From positions 3,224,001-3,288,000 of the forward strand of contig OZ251461.1 of the NCBI GenBank assembly GCA_965242575.1: a DNA stretch of 64,000 nt. Reading direction: 5' to 3'. Numbering within the stretch: the stretch's first letter is position 1; each line of letters begins with the position of its first letter. Positions 39,900 through 50,127 of the stretch are shown here, piece after piece. The translations under genes were made by a program, and so were the position numbers. Under the pieces are notes generated by a model. The model was given only the letters and a program-made list of their open reading frames with translations, searched no databases and had not been told where the DNA came from. The DNA is from JANQOH01 sp965242575 (GTDB lineage: Bacteria; Pseudomonadota; Alphaproteobacteria; UBA7887).

Positions 39900-42002
39900 A
39901 TGGAGCGGTCGTTTCGCAGGGAGGTCGCCAAGCTCCGGCTCGGGGCGGGCGAGACGTTCGAGGGCGAGGGCATACTCGCCGTCGCCAAGGCGCTGCTGCA
40001 ATCGGGCGTGAGCTACGTAGGCGGCTACCAGGGCTCGCCGGTCTCGCACCTGCTCGACGTCATGGTCGACGCCGCCCCGCTGCTCGACGAACTCGGAGTC
40101 CACCTCGAGACTCCGACGAGCGAGGCGGCGGCGGCGGCCATGCTCGGCGCGTCGATAAACTACCCGCTGCGCGGCGCGGTGACGTGGAAGTCCACCGTCG
40201 GCACCAACGTCGCCTCCGACGCCCTCTCCAACCTCGCCTCGGCGGGGGTGCGCGGCGGCGCGCTGATCGTGCTCGGCGAGGATTACGGCGAGGGCGCGTC
40301 GATCATCCAGGAGCGCAGCCACGCCTTCGCGCTCAAATCGTCGATGTGCCTGCTCGACCCGCGCCCCACCCTGCCGGCCATCGTCCGGGCGGTGGAGCAG
40401 GGCTTCGCGCTGTCCGAGGCGTCGTCGATGCCGGTCATGCTGGAGCTGCGCATCCGCGCCTGCCACGTCCACGGGCGCTTCGCCTGCAAGGACAACCTGC
40501 CGCCGCCGGTCTCGCGGCGCGCGGCGCTGGCGGCGCCCGATTTCGACTACGGGCGCATCTGCCTGCCGCCGGCGACCTACGCGCAGGAGAAGCACAAGAT
40601 CGAGCATCGCATCCCGGCGGCCGTCCGCTTCGTCCGCGAGAACGGGATCAACGAGACGATCCCCGGCGCGCGCGGGGACATCGGGATAATCGTCCAGGGC
40701 GGGCTGGCGAACACCGTGTTGCGCGCGCTCGCCAGCCTCGGCCTCGCCGACCCCTTCGGCGCGAGCCGCGTCCCGATCTACGTCATGAACGCCGCCTGGC
40801 CCGTCGTCGACGACGAGATCGCCGCGTTCTGCGCCGGCAAGGCGCGCGTCCTGGTCGTCGAGGAGGGCCATCCCGACTATCTCGAGCGGGCGGCGCATGT
40901 GGCGCTCCGCCGCGCCGACCTGCAAACCGCCGTGCAGGGCAAGGACGTCCTGCCGATGGCGGGGGAGTACACCGCCGAGGTCGTCCTGCGCGGCGTCGCG
41001 GCGTTCATCGGCGAGGCGTCCGCGCGCGACCGGGTGGCGCGGCTGGATTCGCTCAAGAAGAAAGCCGCCGCCGCGCTCGGCGCCCCGGCGCCGGCGCGCC
41101 CGCCGAGCTTCTGCACCGGCTGCCCCGAACGCCCGGTGTTCAGCGCCATGAAGATCGTCGAGAAGGACCTCGGGCCTACCCACGTCGCGGCGGATATCGG
41201 CTGCCACACCTTCTCCACCCTGCCGCCGTTCGACATCGGCAACACGGTGCTCGGCTACGGCCTGGGCCTCGCCAGCGCGGCGGGGGTGGGGCCGAACTTC
41301 GCCAAGCGGACCATCAGCGTCATGGGCGATGGCGGGTTCTGGCACAACGGGTTGTCCTCGGGAGTCGCCAGCGCCGCCTTCAACCGCGACGACGGCGTGC
41401 TGGTGATCTTCAAGAACGGCTACACCTCGGCGACGGGGTGGCAATACCTGCCGTCGAGCCGCACCGACCGCAGCGGCGCGCCTTCGGGCATGAGCATCCA
41501 GCGCGCGCTGAAGGGCCTGGGGGTGCGGTGGGTGCGCACCGTCCCCTCCTACGACGTGGCGCGCGTGGCCAGGCGCCTGCGCGAGGCGCTCACCGCGAAG
41601 GCGCGCGGCCTCAAGGTCATCGTCGCCGACGGCGAATGCCAGCTGGCGCGCCAGCGCCGCGCGCGCCCGGCGCGGCGCAAGCGCCTCGCGGAGGGCAGGC
41701 GCGCCGTCCGCACGCGCTTCGGCGTCGACGCCGCCGTCTGCACCGGCGACCGCTCGTGCATTCGCCTTTCGGGCTGTCCGTCGCTCACCGTCGCGCCGAA
41801 CCCCGACCCGCTGCGCCGCGAGCCGGTGGCGCATGTCGACAACGACTGCCTCGGCTGCGGCCTGTGCGGCTCGGTGGCGCATGCGGCGACGCTGTGCCCG
41901 TCGTTCTACCGCGCCGACGTGGTGAGCAATCCGGGCCGGTGGGAGCGTCTGGTCTGGCGCGTCCGCCGCGCCGCCATCGGCGTCCTGCAAGGCGCGGGAT
42001 GA
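39900..42002 (+). CDS. iorA: Indolepyruvate:ferredoxin oxidoreductase alpha subunit
   Basis: IorA decarboxylates indolepyruvate and related aryl pyruvates with thiamine diphosphate and passes electrons to Fe-S clusters. In this 700-residue protein the N-terminal pyrimidine-binding half (GYQGSPVSHLLDVM) and the C-terminal TPP half (FCTGCPERPVF, ISVMGDGGFWHNG...NRDDGVLVIFKNGYTSATG) are in the usual order. Cysteine-rich ferredoxin-like motifs follow at the end (CTGDRSCIRLSGC, CLGCGLC). The ATG overlaps no SD; see the promoter entry. iorB follows with a 4-nt overlap. Confidence 0.94.
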   Translation: MERSFRREVAKLRLGAGETFEGEGILAVAKALLQSGVSYVGGYQGSPVSHLLDVMVDAAPLLDELGVHLETPTSEAAAAAMLGASINYPLRGAVTWKSTVGTNVASDALSNLASAGVRGGALIVLGEDYGEGASIIQERSHAFALKSSMCLLDPRPTLPAIVRAVEQGFALSEASSMPVMLELRIRACHVHGRFACKDNLPPPVSRRAALAAPDFDYGRICLPPATYAQEKHKIEHRIPAAVRFVRENGINETIPGARGDIGIIVQGGLANTVLRALASLGLADPFGASRVPIYVMNAAWPVVDDEIAAFCAGKARVLVVEEGHPDYLERAAHVALRRADLQTAVQGKDVLPMAGEYTAEVVLRGVAAFIGEASARDRVARLDSLKKKAAAALGAPAPARPPSFCTGCPERPVFSAMKIVEKDLGPTHVAADIGCHTFSTLPPFDIGNTVLGYGLGLASAAGVGPNFAKRTISVMGDGGFWHNGLSSGVASAAFNRDDGVLVIFKNGYTSATGWQYLPSSRTDRSGAPSGMSIQRALKGLGVRWVRTVPSYDVARVARRLREALTAKARGLKVIVADGECQLARQRRARPARRKRLAEGRRAVRTRFGVDAAVCTGDRSCIRLSGCPSLTVAPNPDPLRREPVAHVDNDCLGCGLCGSVAHAATLCPSFYRADVVSNPGRWERLVWRVRRAAIGVLQGAG

Positions 42003-43495
42003 GCGAAGCGCCGGCGCGCCCGTTCGCGGCGCTCGTCGCCGCGATGGGCGGCGAGGGCGGCGGCGTCCTGGCGAATTGGATCGTGGCCGCCGCCGGGCGC
42101 GCCGGCCTCCTCGTCCAGTCCACATCGATCCCCGGCGTCGCGCAGCGCACCGGGGCGACGACCTATTACCTGGAGATCTGGCCCGAACCGCCGCCGCCGG
42201 GCGCGCCGGAGCCGGCCTTCGCGCTCTACCCCACGCCGGGCGAGGTCGATCTGGTCATCGCCAGCGAACTGGTGGAGGCGGCGCGCGCGGTGGAGAACGG
42301 CTACGTCGCGCCCGACCGCACCGTCCTCGTCGCCTCGACGCACCGCGTGTTCGCCATCGCCGAGCGCGCGGCGATGGGCGACGGGCGGGTCGATTCCGAA
42401 CGCCTGGCGGACGCCGCCGGGGCGCTCGCGCGGCGCGCCGTGCTGGCGGATTTCTCCGCCGCCGCGCGCGCGGCGGGCGCGCCGCTGAACGCCGCGTTGC
42501 TCGGCGCCGCCGCCGCGTCGGGCGCGCTGCCGATGGACCGCGCGGCGCTCCGCGCCGCCGTCGAAGCCGAGGGCAAGGCGGTGGCGGCCAACCTCGCCGG
42601 CTTCGCCGCCGGGGAGCGGCTGGCGGCGGACGGGGCGCCCGAGGCGGAGCCGCCCGCCGCCGAAGCGCCGCACGCCGCGCCGCTCCCGCCGCGCGTTCGG
42701 GCGGCGGCGGACGCGCTTGGGCCGGGCCTCGCCGGGCTCGCCGGCGCCGGCGCGGCGCGCCTCCTCGACTACCAGGGCGAGGCGTACGCCATGCTTTACC
42801 TGGAGCGCCTCACGCCGGTGGCGGCGGCTTCGGAGGACGCGGCGCGGGAATGCGCCCGCCAGCTGGCGCTGCGCATGAGTTACGAGGACGTCATCCGCGT
42901 CGCCCAGCTCAAGACTCGCGGCTCTCGGCTGGCGGCGCTGCGCGCGGAGGCGGGCGCGGCGGAGGACGAACCGGTGCGGGTGCGCGAGTTCCTCAAGCCG
43001 GGGCTGGAGGAATGGTGCGCGCTCCTGCCCCCCGCCCTCGGCGGGCGGCTGATGGCCTGGGCGCGGACGCGCGGCGCGGCCGGCCGCTTCGCCGTCCCCT
43101 TGCGGCTTCGCAGCGACACGGTCTTCGGCTTCGCGCTGCTGCGCCTGCTCGCGGCGCTGCGCCCGTTGCGCCCCTGGGGCTGGCGCTGGCGCGAGGAGCG
43201 CCGCCGCATCGAAGACTGGCTGGCGCTGGCGGCGGAGGCCACCCGCCGCGACGCGGCTTTGGGAGTCGAAGTCGCCGCTCTGGCGGGGCTGGTCAAGGGC
43301 TACGGCGAGACGTGGCATCGGGGTTTCGCCAGCTATACGCGCATCGTCGACGCGACGGTCGCGCCGTGGCTGGCGAACGGCGCCTTACCGGCGGACGCGG
43401 CGGCGCGCCTGCGCCGTGCGCGCGAGGCGGCGTCGGCGGACCCGGACGGGGTAGCTCTTGGCGCAGTGCTGGACACGATGCCCGATTCGGGATAG
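41999..43495 (+). CDS. iorB: Indolepyruvate oxidoreductase beta subunit, long proteobacterial form
   Basis: This 498-residue protein begins with the gamma/beta-type catalytic domain of 2-oxoacid:acceptor oxidoreductases (LVAAMGGEGGGVLANWIV, GVAQRTGATTYYLEI), about residues 1-200. The extra C-terminal 290 residues are typical of the enlarged IorB of many alpha- and betaproteobacteria, but the function of that part is not established. It overlaps iorA by 4 nt, so the subunits are coupled. The pathway is aromatic amino acid catabolism via aryl pyruvates. Confidence 0.88.
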   Translation: MSEAPARPFAALVAAMGGEGGGVLANWIVAAAGRAGLLVQSTSIPGVAQRTGATTYYLEIWPEPPPPGAPEPAFALYPTPGEVDLVIASELVEAARAVENGYVAPDRTVLVASTHRVFAIAERAAMGDGRVDSERLADAAGALARRAVLADFSAAARAAGAPLNAALLGAAAASGALPMDRAALRAAVEAEGKAVAANLAGFAAGERLAADGAPEAEPPAAEAPHAAPLPPRVRAAADALGPGLAGLAGAGAARLLDYQGEAYAMLYLERLTPVAAASEDAARECARQLALRMSYEDVIRVAQLKTRGSRLAALRAEAGAAEDEPVRVREFLKPGLEEWCALLPPALGGRLMAWARTRGAAGRFAVPLRLRSDTVFGFALLRLLAALRPLRPWGWRWREERRRIEDWLALAAEATRRDAALGVEVAALAGLVKGYGETWHRGFASYTRIVDATVAPWLANGALPADAAARLRRAREAASADPDGVALGAVLDTMPDSG

Positions 43496-43526
43496 GTCGC
43501 GGCGGCTGTTCGTCGTCAAATGTCAG

Positions 43527-43800
43527 TCAAATGGAATCCAGTCGAAATTTCCTTCGTATGTCGAACGATAAGGAAAATTGCAGACCTCCTTGAGGGTTGC
43601 GCGCGCGATTCCCGGTCAAATGGGCGCTGCGGTTGGCCCGCCCGGACGCCGCCGCGTTGGCGAGCGCCGAGACATACTCGCCGATTTCCCGCGGGTTGGC
43701 GTTGCCGCGTTCGAGCTCCAGCCACTCGCCCTCGGGCTCCCGAAACGCCATCGCGACCGACCCGGCGAGATATTCGGAGGGCAGCCCGCCGCCGCCGTCA
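43527..43800 (-). pseudogene. Remnant of a Schlafen-type AlbA_2 domain protein
   Basis: Read on the minus strand, codons from about 43800 give PSEYLAGSVAMAFREPEGEWLELERGN and then ANPREIGEYVSALANAA. This matches the start of AlbA_2 (divergent AAA/Schlafen-like) proteins, where E-WLE and IGEYISALANAA are conserved. The similarity stops after SALANAA and the rest is unrelated sequence ending at 43527. No good start codon precedes it. The remainder of the 43496-43874 gap shows nothing else. Confidence 0.55.
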
Positions 43801-43874
43801 TCCGCCGCGCGCTATGCCGGGCGCGGGGAATGGGCTACCTTGCCGCCCCGCCTTCGCCCGCGCGGAGAACCGCC

Positions 43875-45173
43875 ATGCAGTTCCTCGACCGCGTCTTCAA
43901 GCTCGCGGAAAACGGCGCCGACGTCCGCCGCGAACTCGTCGCCGGCGCCGCCACCTTCCTGACGATGGCCTACATCGTCGCCGTCAACCCGCTCATCCTC
44001 CAGGACGCGGGGATGGATTTCGGCGCCGTCTTCACCGCCACCGTCCTCGCCGCCGCCATCGGCACGCTGGTCATGGGCCTGTGGGCCAACTGGCCCATCG
44101 CGCTCGCCCCCGGAATGGGCCTCAACGCCTTCTTCGCCTACGGCGTGGTCATCGGCATGGGCCATCCGTGGCAGGCGGCGCTGGGAGCGGTGTTCTGCTC
44201 AGGCGTCCTGTTCGTCGCGCTGAGCGCCACCGGGCTGCGGACGTGGATCCTCGAGGCGATCCCCAAGAGCCTGCGGCTCGGCATCGGCGCCGGCATCGGC
44301 CTGTTCCTCGCCCTCATCGGCCTGAAGAACGCCGGGATCGTCGTCGACCATCCGGCCACCCTGCTGACCATCGGCGACCTCACCGCCTCGACCGCGGCGC
44401 TGGCCTGCCTCGGCTTCGTCGCCATGGCGGCGCTCGACGCGCGCAAGGTCCCGGGCGCCATCGTCATCGGCATCCTCGGCGTCACGGCGGCCAGCCTCGC
44501 CACGGGCGACGCCGAATGGGGCGGCGGCGAATGGCTGCCGCCGAGCCTGGCGCCGACCCTCCTCGAGCTCGACGTGGGCGCGGTCTTCGAACTCGGCCTG
44601 GTCGCCGTCGTGCTGACCTTCCTGTTCGTGGACTTCTTCGACACCGCGGGGACGCTCACCTCCGCCGCCAACCTGGCCGGGAAGGTGCGCGAGGACGGCA
44701 AGGTGGACGGGGTGGGGCGCGCGGTGCTCGCCGACTCCGTCGCCACCACGGCCGGCGCGCTGCTCGGCACCAGCAACACCACCAGCTACATCGAGAGCGG
44801 CGCCGGCATAAAGGAGGGCGGGCGCACCGGACTGACCGCGGTGACCTGCGCGGCGCTGTTCCTGCTGTGCCTGTTCCTCGCCCCGTTGGCGAGGACCATC
44901 CCCGCCTGGGCGACCGCTCCGGCGCTGGTGTTCGTCGCCACCTTCTTCGTCCGCAACCTCAAGGACCTGGACTGGGACGACGCGACCGATTACGGCCCGG
45001 CGATCCTCGCCGCCGCGGTCATGCCGTTCACCTTCAGCATCGCCTACGGCATCGCCGTCGGCTTCGCCGCCTGGGCGGTGGGGAAGGCGCTGGCCGGCCG
45101 GTGGCGCCAGGTCCACCCCGCGGTGTGGCTGACGACGGCGGCCAGCATGGTCTTCTTCGTCAAGGATTTCTGA
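43875..45173 (+). CDS. NCS2-family (AzgA-like) purine/hypoxanthine permease
   Basis: This 432-residue inner-membrane transporter has about 12-14 hydrophobic segments. Signature stretches of the AzgA branch of NCS2 are clear: RRELVAGAATFLTMAYIVAVNP, ALAPGMGLNAFFAY, FLFVDFFDTAGTLTSAANLAG and LLGTSNTTSYIESGAGIKEGGRTGL. Such proteins import adenine, guanine or hypoxanthine by proton symport; exact specificity cannot be told. The gene stands alone. A TATGCC -10-like element lies at 43813. Confidence 0.93.
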   Translation: MQFLDRVFKLAENGADVRRELVAGAATFLTMAYIVAVNPLILQDAGMDFGAVFTATVLAAAIGTLVMGLWANWPIALAPGMGLNAFFAYGVVIGMGHPWQAALGAVFCSGVLFVALSATGLRTWILEAIPKSLRLGIGAGIGLFLALIGLKNAGIVVDHPATLLTIGDLTASTAALACLGFVAMAALDARKVPGAIVIGILGVTAASLATGDAEWGGGEWLPPSLAPTLLELDVGAVFELGLVAVVLTFLFVDFFDTAGTLTSAANLAGKVREDGKVDGVGRAVLADSVATTAGALLGTSNTTSYIESGAGIKEGGRTGLTAVTCAALFLLCLFLAPLARTIPAWATAPALVFVATFFVRNLKDLDWDDATDYGPAILAAAVMPFTFSIAYGIAVGFAAWAVGKALAGRWRQVHPAVWLTTAASMVFFVKDF

Positions 45174-45202
45174 CGCCGGCCGGGCCGCGCGCGCCGCCGC
45201 GC

Positions 45203-45231
45203 TTGCGGCGGCGGCGGCGGGCGGCTAGGGT
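45203..45231 (+). promoter_or_regulatory. Possible promoter of the PDH operon
   Basis: TTGCGG (45203-45208) and TAGGGT (45226-45231) are 17 bp apart, 34 bp before pdhA, which has a GGAGG ribosome-binding site. Both boxes are weak matches. Confidence 0.25.
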
Positions 45232-45264
45232 GGCCGCGCCGCCCGGCAACCGCGCGGAGGCGCC

Positions 45265-46275
45265 ATGACCGCACCTCGAAGCCGCCCCAAACTCGTCGCC
45301 GCGCCCGCCGAGCCGGTCGCGAGCGGGGAGGAGCTGCTGGCCTGCTACAAGAAGATGCTCCTGCTCCGCCGCTTCGAGGAGAAGGCGGGGCAGATGTACG
45401 GCCTGGGCCTGATCGGCGGCTTCTGCCACCTCTATATCGGGCAGGAGGCGGTCGCCGTCGGCATCGAGCGGGCGATCGGGCGCGACGACCCGGTGGTCAC
45501 CAGCTACCGCTGCCACGGCCACGCCCTGGCGCGCGGCGTCCCGCCCCGGCTCGTCCTCGCCGAACTCGCCGGGCGCGGCGCCGGACTCTCCGGCGGCAAG
45601 GGCGGCTCCATGCACATGTTCGCGCCCGACCGCGCCTTCTGGGGCGGGCACGGCATCGTCGGCGCCCAGGTCCCCATCGGCACCGGCATCGCCTTCGCGC
45701 TCAAATACCGCGGCGCCGACGGCGTCTGCGTCGTCTGCTTCGGCGACGGCGCCGCCAATCAGGGGCAGGTGTACGAGGCCTACAACATGGCCGCGCTGTG
45801 GCGCCTGCCCGCCGTCTACGTCATCGAGAACAACGAATACGCCATGGGAACCGCCGTCAAGCGCGCCACGGCCGAGGTCGAATTGTTCAAGCACGCCGAG
45901 GGGTTCGGCATCCCCGGCATCCAGTGCGACGGCATGGACGCGGTCGCCGTCCGCGACGCCATGCGCGAGGCCGCCTCCTGGGCGCGCGCCGGCAACGGCC
46001 CCATGCTCGTCGAGGCCAAGACCTACCGCTACCGCGGCCATTCGATGTCCGACCCGGCGAAATACCGCTCCCGCGACGAGGTGCGCGAGATGCGCCAGGA
46101 CCGCGACCCCATCGACCGCGTGCGCCAGCGCCTGCTCGAGGGCGGCCACGCCGACGACGACGCGCTCAAGGCGCTGGACCGCGAAATCCGCGCCGCCATC
46201 GCCGAGGCCGCCGAGTTCGCGCAGAACAGCGCCGAGCCCGACGCGGCCGAGCTCATGCGCGACGTGGTCGCCTGA
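45265..46275 (+). CDS. pdhA: Pyruvate dehydrogenase E1 alpha subunit
   Basis: PdhA binds thiamine diphosphate and decarboxylates pyruvate. The 336-residue protein has the TPP motif (FGDGAANQGQVYEAYNMAALW), the conserved RRFEEKAGQMYGLGLIGGFCHLYIGQEA start and the phosphorylation-loop-like YRYRGHSMSDPAKYRS. It is the split alpha/beta E1 type, as in Alphaproteobacteria and mitochondria. The order pdhA-pdhB-pdhC-lpd with gaps of 2 and 26 bp and a 1-nt overlap indicates one operon. Confidence 0.96.
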   Translation: MTAPRSRPKLVAAPAEPVASGEELLACYKKMLLLRRFEEKAGQMYGLGLIGGFCHLYIGQEAVAVGIERAIGRDDPVVTSYRCHGHALARGVPPRLVLAELAGRGAGLSGGKGGSMHMFAPDRAFWGGHGIVGAQVPIGTGIAFALKYRGADGVCVVCFGDGAANQGQVYEAYNMAALWRLPAVYVIENNEYAMGTAVKRATAEVELFKHAEGFGIPGIQCDGMDAVAVRDAMREAASWARAGNGPMLVEAKTYRYRGHSMSDPAKYRSRDEVREMRQDRDPIDRVRQRLLEGGHADDDALKALDREIRAAIAEAAEFAQNSAEPDAAELMRDVVA

Positions 46276-46277
46276 CC

Positions 46278-47249
46278 GTGGCCCGGATCACCGTCCGCGA
46301 GGCCCTGCGCGACGCGATGGCCGAGGAGATGCGCCGCGACGACTCCGTCTTCCTCATGGGCGAGGAGGTCGGCGCATACGAGGGCGCCTACAAGGTCAGC
46401 CAGGGCCTGCTGGAGGAATTCGGCCCCCGCCGCGTCGTCGACACGCCGATCACCGAGGCGGGCTTCGCCGGGCTCGGCGTCGGCGCCGCCTTCATGGGGC
46501 TGCGCCCTGTCGTCGAGTTCATGACCTTCAACTTCGCCATGCAGGCGATGGACCAGATCGTCAATTCCGCCGCCAAGACCCGCTACATGTCGGGCGGCGC
46601 GGTCGCCTGCCCCATCGTCTTCCGCGGCCCCAACGGCGCCGCCTCGCGCGTCGGCGCGCAGCATTCGCAGGACTTCTCCGCCTGGTTCGCCCACGTGCCG
46701 GGGCTGGCGGTGGTCGCCCCGTGCTCCGCCGCCGACGCCAAGGGCCTGCTCAAGGCGGCCATCCGCGACGACAACCCGGTGCTGTTCCTCGAGAACGAAC
46801 TCCTCTACGGGCGCGAGGGCGAGGCGCCGGACGGCGACCGCGCCGTTCCCATCGGCAAGGCCGCCGTCGTGCGCGCCGGCGCCGACGTAACCCTCGCCGC
46901 CTGGTCGCGCGGCGTCGAACACGCCCTCGCCGCGGCGGATATCCTGGCCGGCGAGGGCGTCGCGGCCGAGGTGGTCGACCTGCGCAGCCTCCGCCCGCTC
47001 GACATCGACACGGTCGTCGCCTCGGTCAAGCGCACCAACCGCGCGGTCGCGGTGGAGGAGGGCTGGCCCGCCGCCGGAGTCGGCGCCGAGGTCGCGGCGC
47101 GGATTATGGAGGAGGCGTTCGACCATCTCGACGCGCCGGTGCGGCGGGTGTCCGGCGCCGACGCGCCCATGCCCTACGCCGCCAATCTCGAACGCCTCGC
47201 CCTGCCCGACGCCGAGCGCGTGGCCGCCGCCGCGCGGTCCGTCCTCTAG
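46278..47249 (+). CDS. pdhB: Pyruvate dehydrogenase E1 beta subunit
   Basis: This 323-residue beta subunit completes the E1 active site. It starts with GTG 2 bp after the pdhA stop (VARITVREALRDAM). The conserved blocks FLMGEEVGAYEGAYKVSQGL, DTPITEAGFAGLGVGAA and RGPNGAASRVGAQHSQDF are all intact. Unlike many alphaproteobacterial PdhB proteins, it has no N-terminal lipoyl domain. Confidence 0.96.
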   Translation: MARITVREALRDAMAEEMRRDDSVFLMGEEVGAYEGAYKVSQGLLEEFGPRRVVDTPITEAGFAGLGVGAAFMGLRPVVEFMTFNFAMQAMDQIVNSAAKTRYMSGGAVACPIVFRGPNGAASRVGAQHSQDFSAWFAHVPGLAVVAPCSAADAKGLLKAAIRDDNPVLFLENELLYGREGEAPDGDRAVPIGKAAVVRAGADVTLAAWSRGVEHALAAADILAGEGVAAEVVDLRSLRPLDIDTVVASVKRTNRAVAVEEGWPAAGVGAEVAARIMEEAFDHLDAPVRRVSGADAPMPYAANLERLALPDAERVAAAARSVL

Positions 47250-47275
47250 GGCCGCGCGCATCCACGGAGTCTGAA

Positions 47276-48498
47276 ATGCCGACTCAGATACTTATGCCGG
47301 CGCTGTCGCCGACGATGACCGAGGGGACCCTCGCCCGCTGGATCAAGTCCGAGGGCGACTCCGTCGAACCGGGAGACATCATCGCCGAGGTCGAGACCGA
47401 CAAAGCGACGATGGAGATCGAGGCGGTGGACGAGGGCGTTCTCGGCCGCATCCTCGTCGCCGAGGGCGCCGAGGGAGTCGCCATCAACACGCCGATCGCC
47501 GTTCTCGTCGGCGAGGGCGAGGACGCCGCCGCCGCCGCGCCGCCGCAGCCCGCCGGGAGCGGCGCTCCGCCCCCGCCCGCCGCCGCCGCGCCCGCGCCGC
47601 CATCGCCGCCGCCCGCCGCGCCGGAGGGGCGCATCTTCGCCAGCCCGCTCGCCAGACGCATGGCGGCGCAGGCGGGCATCGACCTCGCCGCGCTTTCCGG
47701 CTCCGGCCCGCGCGGGCGCGTCGTCAAGCGCGATATCGAGGCGGCGCTCGACGCGCGCGCCGCCGCGCCGCCGCAGCCCGAGCCCGCCGCTCCGCCCGCC
47801 GCGCCCGCGCCGCCCGCCGGAGCGGTGGAGATCCCCAACAGCGGCATGCGCAAGACCATCGCCAAGCGCCTCGCGGAGTCGAAACGGACGATCCCGCATT
47901 TCTATCTCACCGTCGATTGCGAGATCGACGCGCTCCTGAAGACCCGCGCCGACCTCAACGCGCGCTCCGACGCGTATCGCCTGTCGGTCAACGATTTCGT
48001 CGTCCGCGCCGCCGCGCTCGCGCTGCGCAAGGTTCCGGAGGCCAACGCCGCCTGGACCGACGCGGCGACGCTGCGCCGCACGACGGTCGACGTCGCCGTG
48101 GCGGTCGCCGTCGAGGGCGGCCTGGTGACTCCGGTCGTCCGGGGCGCCGACAACAAGGGCCTGGCGGAGATCTCCGCCGAGATGGCCGATTTCGCCGCCC
48201 GCGCCCGCGCCGGCAAGCTGCCGCCCGAGGAGTACCAGGGCGGCGGCTTCTCGATCTCCAACCTCGGCATGTACGGCGTCCGCGAATTCGCCGCGGTGAT
48301 CAACCCGCCGCAGGCCGGCATCCTCGCGGTCGGCGCCGGCGAGCAACGCCCGGTGGTGCGCGACGGCGCGCTGGCGGTCGCCACCGTCATGACCTGCACC
48401 CTGTCGGGCGACCACCGCGTCATCGACGGCGCCATCGGCGCCCGCTTCCTCGCCGCCTTCAAGGGCCTCGTCGAGGACCCGCTGACCATGCTGCTCTG

Positions 48499-48499
<1 letters not shown>
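47276..48499 (+). CDS. pdhC: Dihydrolipoamide acetyltransferase (E2) of pyruvate dehydrogenase
   Basis: E2 carries acetyl groups on lipoate to CoA. The 407-residue protein has one lipoyl domain (lipoylation site in the ETDKATMEI segment), a Pro/Ala-rich linker, a peripheral subunit-binding domain (ASPLARRMAAQAGIDLAALSGSGPRGRV), a second linker and the catalytic domain ending SGDHRVIDGA, with the active-site His and Asp. Its lipoyl group depends on lipA, 1.6 kb downstream. Confidence 0.96.
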
Positions 48500-49890
<1,391 letters not shown>

Positions 49891-49916
49891 ACGCCGGCGG
49901 GACGGAGGAAAGAGCG

Positions 49917-50111
49917 ATGCCCGACCGGGACTACGATCCGCTTGCCACGATCCTCATCGTGATCGTCCTCGTGCTGGTGTATTTCCTGCCGTCCATCGTC
50001 GCCTATTCCCGCGCGCACAGGAACAAGGTCGCCATATTCTTTCTGAACCTGCTCGCCGGATGGACGTTCATCGGCTGGGTGGCCGCGTTCGTCTGGAGCG
50101 TCGCGAATTGA
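49917..50111 (+). CDS. Small membrane protein of the superinfection-immunity (Imm_superinfect) family
   Basis: This 64-residue protein has two hydrophobic segments (about residues 9-28 and 38-62) joined by RAHRNKVAIFFLNLLAGWTFIGW. That pattern is the hallmark of the T4 Imm-like superinfection immunity family. In bacteria the role of these proteins is mostly unknown. A strong GGAGGAAAG ribosome-binding site precedes the ATG. It sits between lpdA and lipA, possibly as part of the same transcript. Confidence 0.8.
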   Translation: MPDRDYDPLATILIVIVLVLVYFLPSIVAYSRAHRNKVAIFFLNLLAGWTFIGWVAAFVWSVAN

Positions 50112-50127
50112 GACCGCGCCCGACCGC

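Noticed and set aside
38894..43495. A 1533-codon plus-strand frame covering the opposite strand of fdhD and GST, a shifted frame of iorA, and then iorB
   Set aside because: Only its last part is coding (iorB, from 41999). The first part is a shadow of other genes.
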